This document shows positions 1 through 5,112 of a DNA stretch of 5,112 bases, one piece after another. The DNA is from Alphaproteobacteria bacterium (GTDB lineage: Bacteria > Pseudomonadota > Alphaproteobacteria > RF32 > CAG-239). Each line of letters starts with the position of its first letter. Within the stretch, counting starts at the first letter, position 1. The position numbers were made by a program, and so were the translations under genes. The stretch lies in contig JAFUXW010000043.1 in assembly GCA_017477035.1 (NCBI GenBank), positions 1 to 5,112 of the forward strand, written 5' to 3'. The notes below the pieces were generated by a model. That model worked only from the letters and a program-made list of their open reading frames with translations, searched no databases and was not told the DNA's origin.

Positions 1-174
1 CCGATGCATGAAAAACAGAATCATTTTATTTTATTTGCAAGTAATAAAGACGAGCAAAAAGTAGCAGATGATTTATTACGTAAGCTTATTACAAAAGTTT
101 CAAAAGAAATGGGACGAAAGTTGGATAATTATTCTGCTGTCGATTTGGAAAAATCAGCTATCGGTAAAAAATAA
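1..174 (+). CDS. C-terminal 57 residues of an unidentified protein (5' partial)
   Basis: Frame 1 is open from the first base to a TAA at 172-174, giving 57 codons. The segment is hydrophilic and rich in Lys, Asp and Glu, with a likely amphipathic helix (around DEQKVADDLLRKLITKVSKE) and a polar tail ending in GKK. It has no membrane segment, Cys motif or recognisable catalytic motif. There is an ATG at 4-6, but no ribosome site can be judged because the window begins there; the ORF more likely continues upstream. A rho-independent terminator follows 20 bp after the stop, so this is the last gene of its transcription unit and is not co-transcribed by default with lon. I do not recognise the family. 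The coding call rests on the open frame, the stop and the adjacent terminator. Confidence 0.6.
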   Translation, partial: PMHEKQNHFILFASNKDEQKVADDLLRKLITKVSKEMGRKLDNYSAVDLEKSAIGKK

Positions 175-194
175 AATAATTTTTTGGAAAAAAT

Positions 195-222
195 AAAGCC
201 GCCTGTTGCAGACGGCTTTTTT
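195..222 (+). terminator. Rho-independent terminator after the left-edge gene
   Basis: The arms AAAGCCG (195-201) and CGGCTTT (213-219) pair perfectly. After one C/A mismatch the stem continues with CTG/CAG around a TTG loop. A run of six T (217-222) follows directly on the plus strand. Position 20 bp beyond the TAA of the left-edge gene fits termination of that gene and isolates lon from it. Confidence 0.85.
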
Positions 223-277
223 ATTGCCTATATATTGTATATGTTAAGTAAATTAGAAATTTGAAAGAATAAAATAA

Positions 278-2611
278 ATGCAAGATGAAAATATAGAAAA
301 GACGGATAAGAAAGAAGATTTGCCGGTGTTGCCACTTCGTGATGTGGTAGTGTATCCTAAAATGATAGTGCCGATATTTGTCGGGCGTGAAAAGTCTATT
401 GAGGCTGTGCAAAAAGCCAATGATAAAGGATCTGATATTGTATTGGTAATGCAGAAAAAAGCTGAAACGGAAGTTCCGACTATTAAAGATTTATATAGAG
501 TCGGAACACTTGCAAATGTTTTACAAATGCTACGATTGCCAGATGGAACAGTTAAGCTGTTGGTTGAAGGTTTGGAGCGGATTAAAATTAGCACCTTTCA
601 CGAAAATAAAAGTTACATAAGTGCTGAAATAGAGAGTTATCCGCAAGAGGAAGGTGATAAAAAAACAATAGAATCGTGGGCTAGAGCAGTTACCAGTCAA
701 TTTGAAGAATATGTAAAGCTTAATAAAAAAATTCCATATGATGTTATTCAATCGGTAAAGCAAATTGAAGAATACGATAAACTTGCCGATACGGTTGCTT
801 CACATTTATCGCTTAAGACGGCAGATAAACAATTTTTACTTGAAGCCAATAATTTACAAGAACGTTTGAATAAAATTCTACAATTGATAGATACTGAAAT
901 AATGGTTCTGGAAGTAGAAGATAAAATTAAGCATCGTGTAAAAAAACAGATGGAAAAAAGCCAAAAAGAATACTACTTAAATGAGCAGATGAAGGCTATT
1001 CAAAAGGAATTGAACAGCAGCGAGGACGGTGATGAGTATGATACTTATTTAAAGCGCATTAATCAAACTAAATTCACAAAAGAAGCACGTGAAAAAGCAC
1101 TCTCCGAACTCAAAAAATTGCGTTCTATGGGTAATAGCACTCCGGAGAGTTCAATTGTGCGTAATTATCTGGATTGGCTTTTGGATTTACCGTGGGATAA
1201 GAAGACGAAGCTTAATAAAGACTTGAATAAAGCTATCGAGATTTTGGAAGAAGATCATTACGGATTGGAAAAAGTAAAAGAGCGTATTGTTGAATACTTA
1301 GCGGTGCAATCTCGTTCAAAGCACTTGAAAGCTCCGATTTTATGTTTGGTAGGGCCTCCAGGAGTTGGAAAAACATCTCTTGGAAAGTCAATAGCGCGAG
1401 CTACTTCTCGTAACTTTGTGCGTGCATCTTTGGGAGGAATGCGTGATGAAGCGGAAATCAGAGGACATCGTCGCACATATATAGGGGCTATGCCGGGAAA
1501 AATTCTGCAATCTATGAAAAAAGCAGGAACTTCGAATCCTTTGTTTTTACTGGATGAAATTGATAAATTGGGTAGCGATTGGCGTGGCGATCCCAGTTCG
1601 GCTTTGTTGGAGGTTTTGGATCCGGAGCAGAATAATACATTTGAAGATCATTATCTTGATGTTGATTATGATTTATCGGATGTGATGTTTGTAACTACAG
1701 CCAACTCTCTTAATATGCCGCGGCCGTTGCTTGATAGAATGGAAATTATTCAGCTTTCAGGATATACCGAAGACGAAAAAATTCAGATTGCCAAAAGGCA
1801 TTTACTTAGTAAGGTATTTGATGAAAATGCGGTTGCTTGTTCGGAACTCATTGTTACCGATGAAGCAATAAGAGATATAATTCGCTATTATACCAGAGAA
1901 GCCGGCATGCGCAATTTAGAGCGCGAATTGGCCACTATTGCCCGTAAAGCAACCAAAGAAATTTTGCTTAATAAAGACAAGTGCATTACCATAGAGATTA
2001 CACCTGAAAACTTGGATAAATATTTGGGTGTTCGTCGCTTCAGTTGCGGAGAAGCCGAAAAACAAGATCATATAGGTGTTACCACGGGATTGGCGTGGAC
2101 AGAGGTTGGCGGTGATATTTTGTTTATTGAAGCAGTGGATATGCCAGGTAAGGGAAAAGTTACACAAACCGGAAAACTCGGAGATGTAATGAAAGAATCC
2201 ATTGAAACAGCATATTCGGTAGTCAGAGCGCATTCTAAAGAATTAGGCATTGAAACAGAAACTTTTGAAAAAACAGATATTCATGTTCACGTTCCAGAGG
2301 GAGCAACGCCAAAAGACGGCCCATCTGCCGGTATAGCGATGTTTACCACATTGGTTTCGGTTCTGACTAAAACACCTGTAAAAAGCGATGTGGCAATGAC
2401 AGGGGAAATTACCTTGCAGGGTAGAGTATTGCCTATAGGAGGATTGAAAGAAAAGTTATTGGCAGCTTTGCGTGGAGGTATTAAAACAGTAATAATTCCT
2501 CAAGAAAATATGAAGGACTTGGCGGAAATACCTGATAATGTCAAAAATGAAATGACTATAATTCCTGTAAGTAAAGCTTCCGAAGTGTTAAAAATAGCTT
2601 TAAGAAGGTAA
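278..2611 (+). CDS. lon: Lon, ATP-dependent serine protease (endopeptidase La)
   Basis: Complete 777-residue LonA protease, close to the 784 residues of the E. coli enzyme. Lon is a cytoplasmic homohexamer that uses ATP to unfold and degrade misfolded proteins and selected regulators; in alphaproteobacteria known substrates include DnaA and CcrM. Visible architecture: an N-terminal substrate-binding domain opening with LPVLPLRDVVVYP (residues 15-27), a helical linker with YYLNEQMKAIQKEL (from 232), then the AAA+ module. The module has Walker A GPPGVGKT (359-366), Walker B LLDEID (Asp426, Glu427), the arginine finger in PLLDRM (Arg487) and sensor-2 in EAGMRNLERE (Arg545). The protease domain has the catalytic serine in DGPSAG (Ser683) and the catalytic lysine in GGLKEK (Lys726), spaced 43 residues apart as in E. 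coli. Everything needed for activity is present. The ATG at 278 gives a normal N-terminus; only a weak GAAAG (263-267) precedes it. I could not find a convincing sigma70 or heat-shock promoter in the 55 bp between the upstream terminator and the start. A shared terminator follows immediately. Confidence 0.98.
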   Translation: MQDENIEKTDKKEDLPVLPLRDVVVYPKMIVPIFVGREKSIEAVQKANDKGSDIVLVMQKKAETEVPTIKDLYRVGTLANVLQMLRLPDGTVKLLVEGLERIKISTFHENKSYISAEIESYPQEEGDKKTIESWARAVTSQFEEYVKLNKKIPYDVIQSVKQIEEYDKLADTVASHLSLKTADKQFLLEANNLQERLNKILQLIDTEIMVLEVEDKIKHRVKKQMEKSQKEYYLNEQMKAIQKELNSSEDGDEYDTYLKRINQTKFTKEAREKALSELKKLRSMGNSTPESSIVRNYLDWLLDLPWDKKTKLNKDLNKAIEILEEDHYGLEKVKERIVEYLAVQSRSKHLKAPILCLVGPPGVGKTSLGKSIARATSRNFVRASLGGMRDEAEIRGHRRTYIGAMPGKILQSMKKAGTSNPLFLLDEIDKLGSDWRGDPSSALLEVLDPEQNNTFEDHYLDVDYDLSDVMFVTTANSLNMPRPLLDRMEIIQLSGYTEDEKIQIAKRHLLSKVFDENAVACSELIVTDEAIRDIIRYYTREAGMRNLERELATIARKATKEILLNKDKCITIEITPENLDKYLGVRRFSCGEAEKQDHIGVTTGLAWTEVGGDILFIEAVDMPGKGKVTQTGKLGDVMKESIETAYSVVRAHSKELGIETETFEKTDIHVHVPEGATPKDGPSAGIAMFTTLVSVLTKTPVKSDVAMTGEITLQGRVLPIGGLKEKLLAALRGGIKTVIIPQENMKDLAEIPDNVKNEMTIIPVSKASEVLKIALRR

Positions 2612-2640
2612 ATAAAAGCGGAGTTAATCTCCGCTTTTAT
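2612..2640. terminator. Bidirectional terminator shared by lon and ruvX
   Basis: A perfect 12-bp inverted repeat, ATAAAAGCGGAG (2612-2623) and CTCCGCTTTTAT (2629-2640), encloses a 5-nt loop TTAAT. On the plus strand the T-rich side is TTTTATTTTT; on the minus strand it is likewise TTTTATTTA. The hairpin begins on the base after the lon stop codon, and its right arm contains the ruvX stop codon (2637-2639 on the minus strand). It can therefore end both convergent transcripts and protect each 3' end. Confidence 0.92.
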
Positions 2641-3098
2641 TTTTGATATTTTAAGGCATCTAATGCACCTTGCAGAATATATGCGGCTGCAGATGAATCC
2701 AAAACTTTTTTACGTTTTGCTCTTGAAAGATCTATTTCATCAATTAAAAAACGTTCAACAGCAGAAGAAGAAAGTCGTTCATCCCAAAATAACACAGGTA
2801 GGGGAATCTCCAGTATCAACTTATCGGCAAAAGCACGCACTTCTTTGGCTATTTCTCCTTCTTGCCCATTCATTTGCAAAGGAAGACCAAATACGAATCC
2901 GCCGATTTCTTTTTCTTTAACTATTTTTTTGATTTCCGCTACATCATTTTCCCAAGTAGAGCGGTAAATAATTTTATAAGAAGTAGCAATTCCGCACATC
3001 AAATCAGAAACCGCCAATCCAATGCGCTTTGCACCGTAATCCACCCCTAAAAGAGCCTTATAGGGAGGAAGACTTTTATTAAAATCAGCTATGCTCAT
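2637..3098 (-). CDS. ruvX: RuvX/YqgF, pre-16S rRNA nuclease (RNase H-like fold)
   Basis: Complete 153-residue protein, slightly longer than the roughly 138 residues of E. coli YqgF because of a short N-terminal extension. YqgF acts in the cytoplasm in maturation of the 5' end of 16S rRNA; the older name reflects a suggested Holliday-junction resolvase role based on its fold. The signature blocks appear in order: LGVDYGAKRIGLAVSD (17-32, metal-binding Asp20), GLPLQMNGQEG (71-81), FWDERLSS (104-111, Glu107) and VLDSSAAAYILQGALD (132-147, Asp134). Asp20, Glu107 and Asp134 match the expected acidic metal-binding positions, so the protein should be active. The ATG is supported by a GGAG five bases upstream. 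The gene is convergent with lon, sharing its terminator, and divergent from tolB, with a plausible promoter of its own, so it is probably monocistronic. The identification is firm; which of the proposed activities matters in this organism cannot be read from sequence. Confidence 0.95.
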   Translation of the reverse strand: MSIADFNKSLPPYKALLGVDYGAKRIGLAVSDLMCGIATSYKIIYRSTWENDVAEIKKIVKEKEIGGFVFGLPLQMNGQEGEIAKEVRAFADKLILEIPLPVLFWDERLSSSAVERFLIDEIDLSRAKRKKVLDSSAAAYILQGALDALKYQK

Positions 3099-3103
3099 AT
3101 TAT

Positions 3104-3107
3104 CTCC
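3104..3107 (-). promoter_or_regulatory. Ribosome binding site of ruvX
   Basis: On the minus strand GGAG stands five bases before the ATG whose complement is at 3096-3098. This fixes the ruvX start at that ATG. Confidence 0.7.
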
Positions 3108-3118
3108 GTTTTTATTTA

Positions 3119-3147
3119 TTCATAAATAAACCAAAACAAAAAGTCAA
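3119..3147 (-). promoter_or_regulatory. Predicted sigma70-type promoter of ruvX
   Basis: Read on the minus strand, a TTGACT -35 box (3147-3142, 5 of 6 to consensus) is followed by a 17-bp AT-rich spacer and a TATGAA -10 box (3124-3119, 4 of 6). Transcription would start near 3112, leaving a leader of about 14 nt that just includes the GGAG ribosome site. Spacing and position are good; the -10 is imperfect and there is no experimental support. Confidence 0.5.
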
Positions 3148-3164
3148 CGAGTTAATCTGTTGTC

Positions 3165-3170
3165 TATAAT
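3165..3170 (+). promoter_or_regulatory. Candidate -10 box for tolB
   Basis: A perfect TATAAT lies 76 bp before the tolB start, in the divergent gap, followed by a T-rich tract. No good -35 stands at 16-18 bp: AGTCAA at 3142-3147 is the 17-bp position and is a poor match (it is the complement of the ruvX -35). Transcription would begin near 3177 and give a leader of about 70 nt. If both predictions hold, the tolB and ruvX promoters overlap back to back. Confidence 0.35.
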
Positions 3171-3209
3171 CTTTTTTTTACTTTACTATTTGTAAATTCA
3201 ATAGTATTG

Positions 3210-3223
3210 TTACGCATACGTAA
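3210..3223. repeat. Short palindrome in the predicted tolB leader
   Basis: TTACG (3210-3214) and CGTAA (3219-3223) are perfect 5-bp inverted arms around CATA, 13 bp before the GAGG ribosome site of tolB. It could be an operator or a small leader hairpin, but arms of this length also arise by chance in AT-rich DNA. Confidence 0.3.
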
Positions 3224-3235
3224 AATTTGTTTTAA

Positions 3236-3239
3236 GAGG
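3236..3239 (+). promoter_or_regulatory. Ribosome binding site supporting the GTG start of tolB
   Basis: GAGG, within AAGAGGTG, lies seven bases before the GTG at 3247. No in-frame ATG occurs until well inside the mature protein, and the GTG start yields a complete signal peptide, so ribosome site and protein content agree on this start. Confidence 0.75.
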
Positions 3240-3246
3240 TGAAAAA

Positions 3247-4569
3247 GTGAAAAAGTTCAAATATTTGCTGGCAACATTAATTTTGTTCGCAGTTACTCCG
3301 GCACGAGCAGAATTGGAAATTGATGTACGCGGAGCTACGCGCAATCCAATGCCGATAGCAATTCCGGAAATGATAGGCTCTAATTCGAATATTTTTACCA
3401 AAATCATAGGTAAAAATTATGGAGATAAGATTCACGAAGTTATATCAGATGATTTGGATAGAAGCGGCTTATTCAGAATTATCCCGCAGGATAGTTATAT
3501 CGAAAAATTAATCTCTATTGATCAAAAACCTCAATTTATTGATTGGCAGGCCATAAAGTCACAAGCTTTAGTGCAAAGCCAGATTGTAGAATTACCTGGA
3601 GAAAAATTACAGGTTAATTTTCGTTTATGGGATGTTGTTTCTCAACAACAACTGCTTGGTAAAACGTTTACTTCTACCAAAGATAACTGGAGAAGAATTG
3701 CTCACGTAGTAGCAGATGCCATTTATGAAAGACTTACCGGTGATAAAGGATACTTCAATACTCGCGTGGTTTACGTTTCAGAAAGCGGAGCAGCAAATCG
3801 TCGGGTTAAGCGTTTGGCGATTATGGATCAAGATGGTGAAAACCATAAGTTCTTGACAGATGGCAGAAATTTGGTTCTAACTCCGCGCTTTTCTCCAAAT
3901 ATGCAAAAAATAACTTACTTGGAGTATGTGGGCAATAATCCTCGTGTTTATATGATGGACTTAACAAACAATCGTAAGCAGGTTTTGGGTAATTTCCCGG
4001 GGATGACATTTGCTCCGGTTTGGTCTCCGGATAGTTCGAAAGTGTTGATGAGTTACGCTCATAATGGTTCAACTAATATATATGAGATGAACTTAAATTC
4101 ACGTAGTATTAAACAAATAACTTTCGGTAATGCAATTTCAACATCGCCAAGCTATTCTCCGGATGGCTCAAAGATAGTGTTTAATTCTGACAGTGGAGGA
4201 AATCAACAAATCTATGTAATGAATGCAGATGGTTCTAATATTGAGAGGATAAGTTTTGGTAAAGGACGATATGCTACTCCTGTGTGGTCTCCTCGTGGTG
4301 ATTACATTGCATTTACCAAAATGCAGGGAGGCGCATTCTATATAGGTGTTATGGCTCCAGATGGAAGCGGTGAACGTATTTTGGCTGACGGATATTTGGT
4401 AGAAGGCCCGACTTGGTCGCCAAATGGTCGTGTTTTGATGTATTTCCGTCAGGATAGAGGAGCGCCTGTCAGATTATATACGATTGACTTAACAGGGTAT
4501 AATGAGCGCAGAATTGTTACTCCTTCCGATGCTTCTGATCCGGCGTGGTCCCCATTACTACCTTTATAA
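3247..4569 (+). CDS. tolB: TolB, periplasmic beta-propeller protein of the Tol-Pal system
   Basis: Complete 440-residue protein (430 in E. coli). TolB is exported to the periplasm, where it links the TolQRA inner-membrane motor to the peptidoglycan-associated lipoprotein Pal and helps constrict the outer membrane during division. Residues 1-21 are a classical signal peptide: MKKFK, a hydrophobic core LLATLILFAV, then ARA with cleavage expected before Glu22. The mature protein starts ELEIDVRGA, the position of the TolB box that contacts TolA. An alpha/beta N-terminal domain follows to about residue 160. The rest is the propeller: SP(D/N)G-type motifs begin at residues 216, 260, 304, 348, 391 and 435, a regular 43-44-residue period, with clear examples of the form SPDGSKIVF...QIYVMNADG. 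The start is GTG with a good ribosome site. ruvX is divergent upstream and a strong terminator follows 24 bp after the stop. Neither pal nor other tol genes are adjacent, unlike the usual tolQRAB-pal order, so its partners must be encoded elsewhere. Confidence 0.96.
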   Translation: MKKFKYLLATLILFAVTPARAELEIDVRGATRNPMPIAIPEMIGSNSNIFTKIIGKNYGDKIHEVISDDLDRSGLFRIIPQDSYIEKLISIDQKPQFIDWQAIKSQALVQSQIVELPGEKLQVNFRLWDVVSQQQLLGKTFTSTKDNWRRIAHVVADAIYERLTGDKGYFNTRVVYVSESGAANRRVKRLAIMDQDGENHKFLTDGRNLVLTPRFSPNMQKITYLEYVGNNPRVYMMDLTNNRKQVLGNFPGMTFAPVWSPDSSKVLMSYAHNGSTNIYEMNLNSRSIKQITFGNAISTSPSYSPDGSKIVFNSDSGGNQQIYVMNADGSNIERISFGKGRYATPVWSPRGDYIAFTKMQGGAFYIGVMAPDGSGERILADGYLVEGPTWSPNGRVLMYFRQDRGAPVRLYTIDLTGYNERRIVTPSDASDPAWSPLLPL

Positions 4570-4593
4570 AAAATCAAACAAGGTCTAAAAATC

Positions 4594-4626
4594 AACAGCG
4601 GTTGAAAAAAAAAACCGCTGTTTTTT
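4594..4626 (+). terminator. Rho-independent terminator of tolB
   Basis: A perfect 10-bp stem, AACAGCGGTT (4594-4603) with AACCGCTGTT (4613-4622), closes a 9-nt loop of one G and eight A. A run of six T (4621-4626) overlaps the end of the stem. It lies 24 bp past the tolB stop and separates tolB from the next gene. Confidence 0.9.
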
Positions 4627-4643
4627 GTTGTATTTATGAAACA

Positions 4644-4660
4644 TTATGCTACAAGCATAA
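4644..4660. repeat. 17-bp hairpin between tolB and the Cys-rich gene
   Basis: TTATGCT (4644-4650) and AGCATAA (4654-4660) are perfect 7-bp inverted arms around ACA, followed by ATTTT. The stem has only two G-C pairs, so as a terminator it would be weak; it could also be an operator. It lies 93 bp upstream of the next start codon. Apart from this hairpin, the ribosome site and AT-rich sequence, I see nothing else in 4627-4752. Confidence 0.4.
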
Positions 4661-4740
4661 ATTTTCCACATATTAAAAAGTTCACATTTCTTTTTAAAAA
4701 AGTTTGATATATTGGAGTTGTAAATATTGTAAATTAACTT

Positions 4741-4746
4741 AGGAGG
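4741..4746 (+). promoter_or_regulatory. Consensus Shine-Dalgarno of the right-edge gene
   Basis: AGGAGG, continuing as AGGAGGAAGG, lies six bases before the ATG at 4753. It is the strongest ribosome site in the window. It argues that translation really begins at 4753, even though that frame closes after 53 codons. Confidence 0.75.
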
Positions 4747-4752
4747 AAGGCA

Positions 4753-5112
4753 ATGAGAAGAAAAATCTCTGCAAAAATCCTAGGGGGAGGGACATTGTAT
4801 TTTTCTTATATCAATACTCCTCGTTTCAGAGGCTTATGCGAAAGTTTACTTTCTGCCGGGCGGACGATGTTCCGGCGACACAATGGCAAACGGAATAAAA
4901 GCAGTCCAAGGTAATCAATGCCTAGGCTACACATTAACACAAATCAAATGTAAAAATCAAGCATGTGAAGAAGGGTGGAAGTGCGAATCGTGTACGAATG
5001 CGCAAGGCACCTATTACAAGTGTATTGAAAAGCCGACACCGGAAGGCTTTGAAAAAGGCCTATATGAATGTAAAACTCCGTGTCAGGCATATACCCACAG
5101 TGGTTTCACAGG
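4753..5112 (+). CDS. Secreted cysteine-rich protein, 3' partial, with an apparent frameshift near the start
   Basis: The ATG at 4753 with its consensus ribosome site opens frame 1 (MRRKISAKILGGGTLYF...), which stops at 4912-4914 after 53 codons. The +1 frame is open from 4784 to the window end. It encodes a hydrophobic stretch (LISILLVS), an AYA cleavage site (codons 4832-4840), then a mature part beginning KVYFLPGGRC. Losing one base between about 4783 and 4804 joins the two: from T5 (4800-4804) this gives ...GGGTLYFLISILLVSEAYA, from G5 (4783-4787) ...GEGHCIFLISILLVSEAYA. The first is the better signal peptide. The +1 frame has no ATG, GTG or TTG before ATG 4883. Nine Cys codons (4868, 4919, 4949, 4964, 4982, 4991, 5021, 5069, 5081) lie in about 90 mature residues, including one CxxC (CESC) and the spaced pairs KCKNQAC and YECKTPC. 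This suggests a disulfide-rich exported or surface protein. Hand-counted GC over 4861-5100 is about 44%, which looks higher than in lon. I do not recognise the family and assign no function. Whether the break is real or a sequence error is open. Confidence 0.6.

Noticed and set aside
230..242. ATATA-TTG-TATAT inverted repeat upstream of lon.
   Set aside because: Pure A/T arms of five bases are common by chance in this composition and no partner motif supports an operator.
221..594. Minus-strand open frames of 63 and 113 codons opposite the start of lon.
   Set aside because: They lie antisense to the strongly identified lon gene, have no recognisable domains or ribosome site, and read like low-complexity shadows.
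1258..1476. Minus-strand 72-codon frame opposite the lon Walker A region.
   Set aside because: It is entirely inside lon on the other strand and reads as an antisense echo of the conserved ATPase sequence.
1916..2250. Two overlapping minus-strand frames opposite the lon protease domain.
   Set aside because: Both are antisense to conserved lon codons, with no independent evidence of translation.
2663..3050. Two plus-strand frames of 85 and 62 codons across ruvX.
   Set aside because: They overlap ruvX, whose motifs are unmistakable on the other strand.
3221..3226. TAAAAT as a -10 box for tolB.
   Set aside because: It is 5 of 6 to consensus, but transcription would start at about the ribosome site (3236-3239), and no good -35 stands at the right distance.
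3821..4072. Minus-strand 83-codon frame opposite the tolB propeller.
   Set aside because: It is antisense to conserved propeller repeats and shows no coding signature of its own.
4704..4730. TTGATA and TATTGT as a promoter for the right-edge gene.
   Set aside because: The spacer is only 15 bp and both boxes are imperfect; in DNA this AT-rich such pairs are expected by chance.
4799..4801. ATT as a non-canonical start of the +1 frame, using GGGAGG at 4785-4790 as ribosome site.
   Set aside because: Spacing is acceptable, but AUU starts are very rare and it would remove the basic start of the signal peptide; the frameshift from ATG 4753 explains more.

Overview
This 5.1 kb window comes from an AT-rich bacterial chromosome. 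It carries ordinary housekeeping genes plus the start of one unusual gene at the right edge. The set (Lon protease, RuvX/YqgF nuclease, Tol-Pal propeller TolB) indicates a Gram-negative, and the AT richness and flavour of the proteins fit an alphaproteobacterium, possibly an uncultured host-associated one. That placement is inference; the window contains no rRNA or other marker able to settle it.

Layout: (1) 1-174 is the 3' end of an unrecognised plus-strand gene, closed by a rho-independent terminator at 195-222. (2) 278-2611 is a complete lon gene (plus), with Walker A, Walker B and the Ser-Lys protease dyad intact. (3) 2612-2640 is a near-ideal hairpin with T runs on both sides. It is a bidirectional terminator shared by lon and the convergent ruvX, whose stop codon lies inside it. 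(4) 2637-3098 is a complete ruvX (minus). (5) 3099-3246 is a divergent intergenic region with a good minus-strand promoter for ruvX and a TATAAT box pointing at tolB. (6) 3247-4569 is a complete tolB (GTG start, signal peptide, six-bladed propeller signature), followed by a strong terminator at 4594-4626. (7) 4627-4752 is non-coding and holds a 17-bp hairpin. (8) From 4753 a consensus Shine-Dalgarno and ATG begin a secreted cysteine-rich protein that runs off the right end.

The genes look like separate transcription units: terminators follow the left-edge gene, lon/ruvX and tolB. tolB lies apart from tolQRA and pal, at least within this window. Functionally the three identified proteins cover cytoplasmic protein quality control (Lon), pre-16S rRNA processing (RuvX) and envelope integrity (TolB), without an obvious shared pathway.

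The most interesting item is the last gene. Its start codon and the signal-peptide/Cys-rich body are in different frames. Removing a single base from a short homopolymer (most convincingly T5 at 4800-4804) would join them into a classical signal peptide followed by a body in which about one residue in ten is cysteine.
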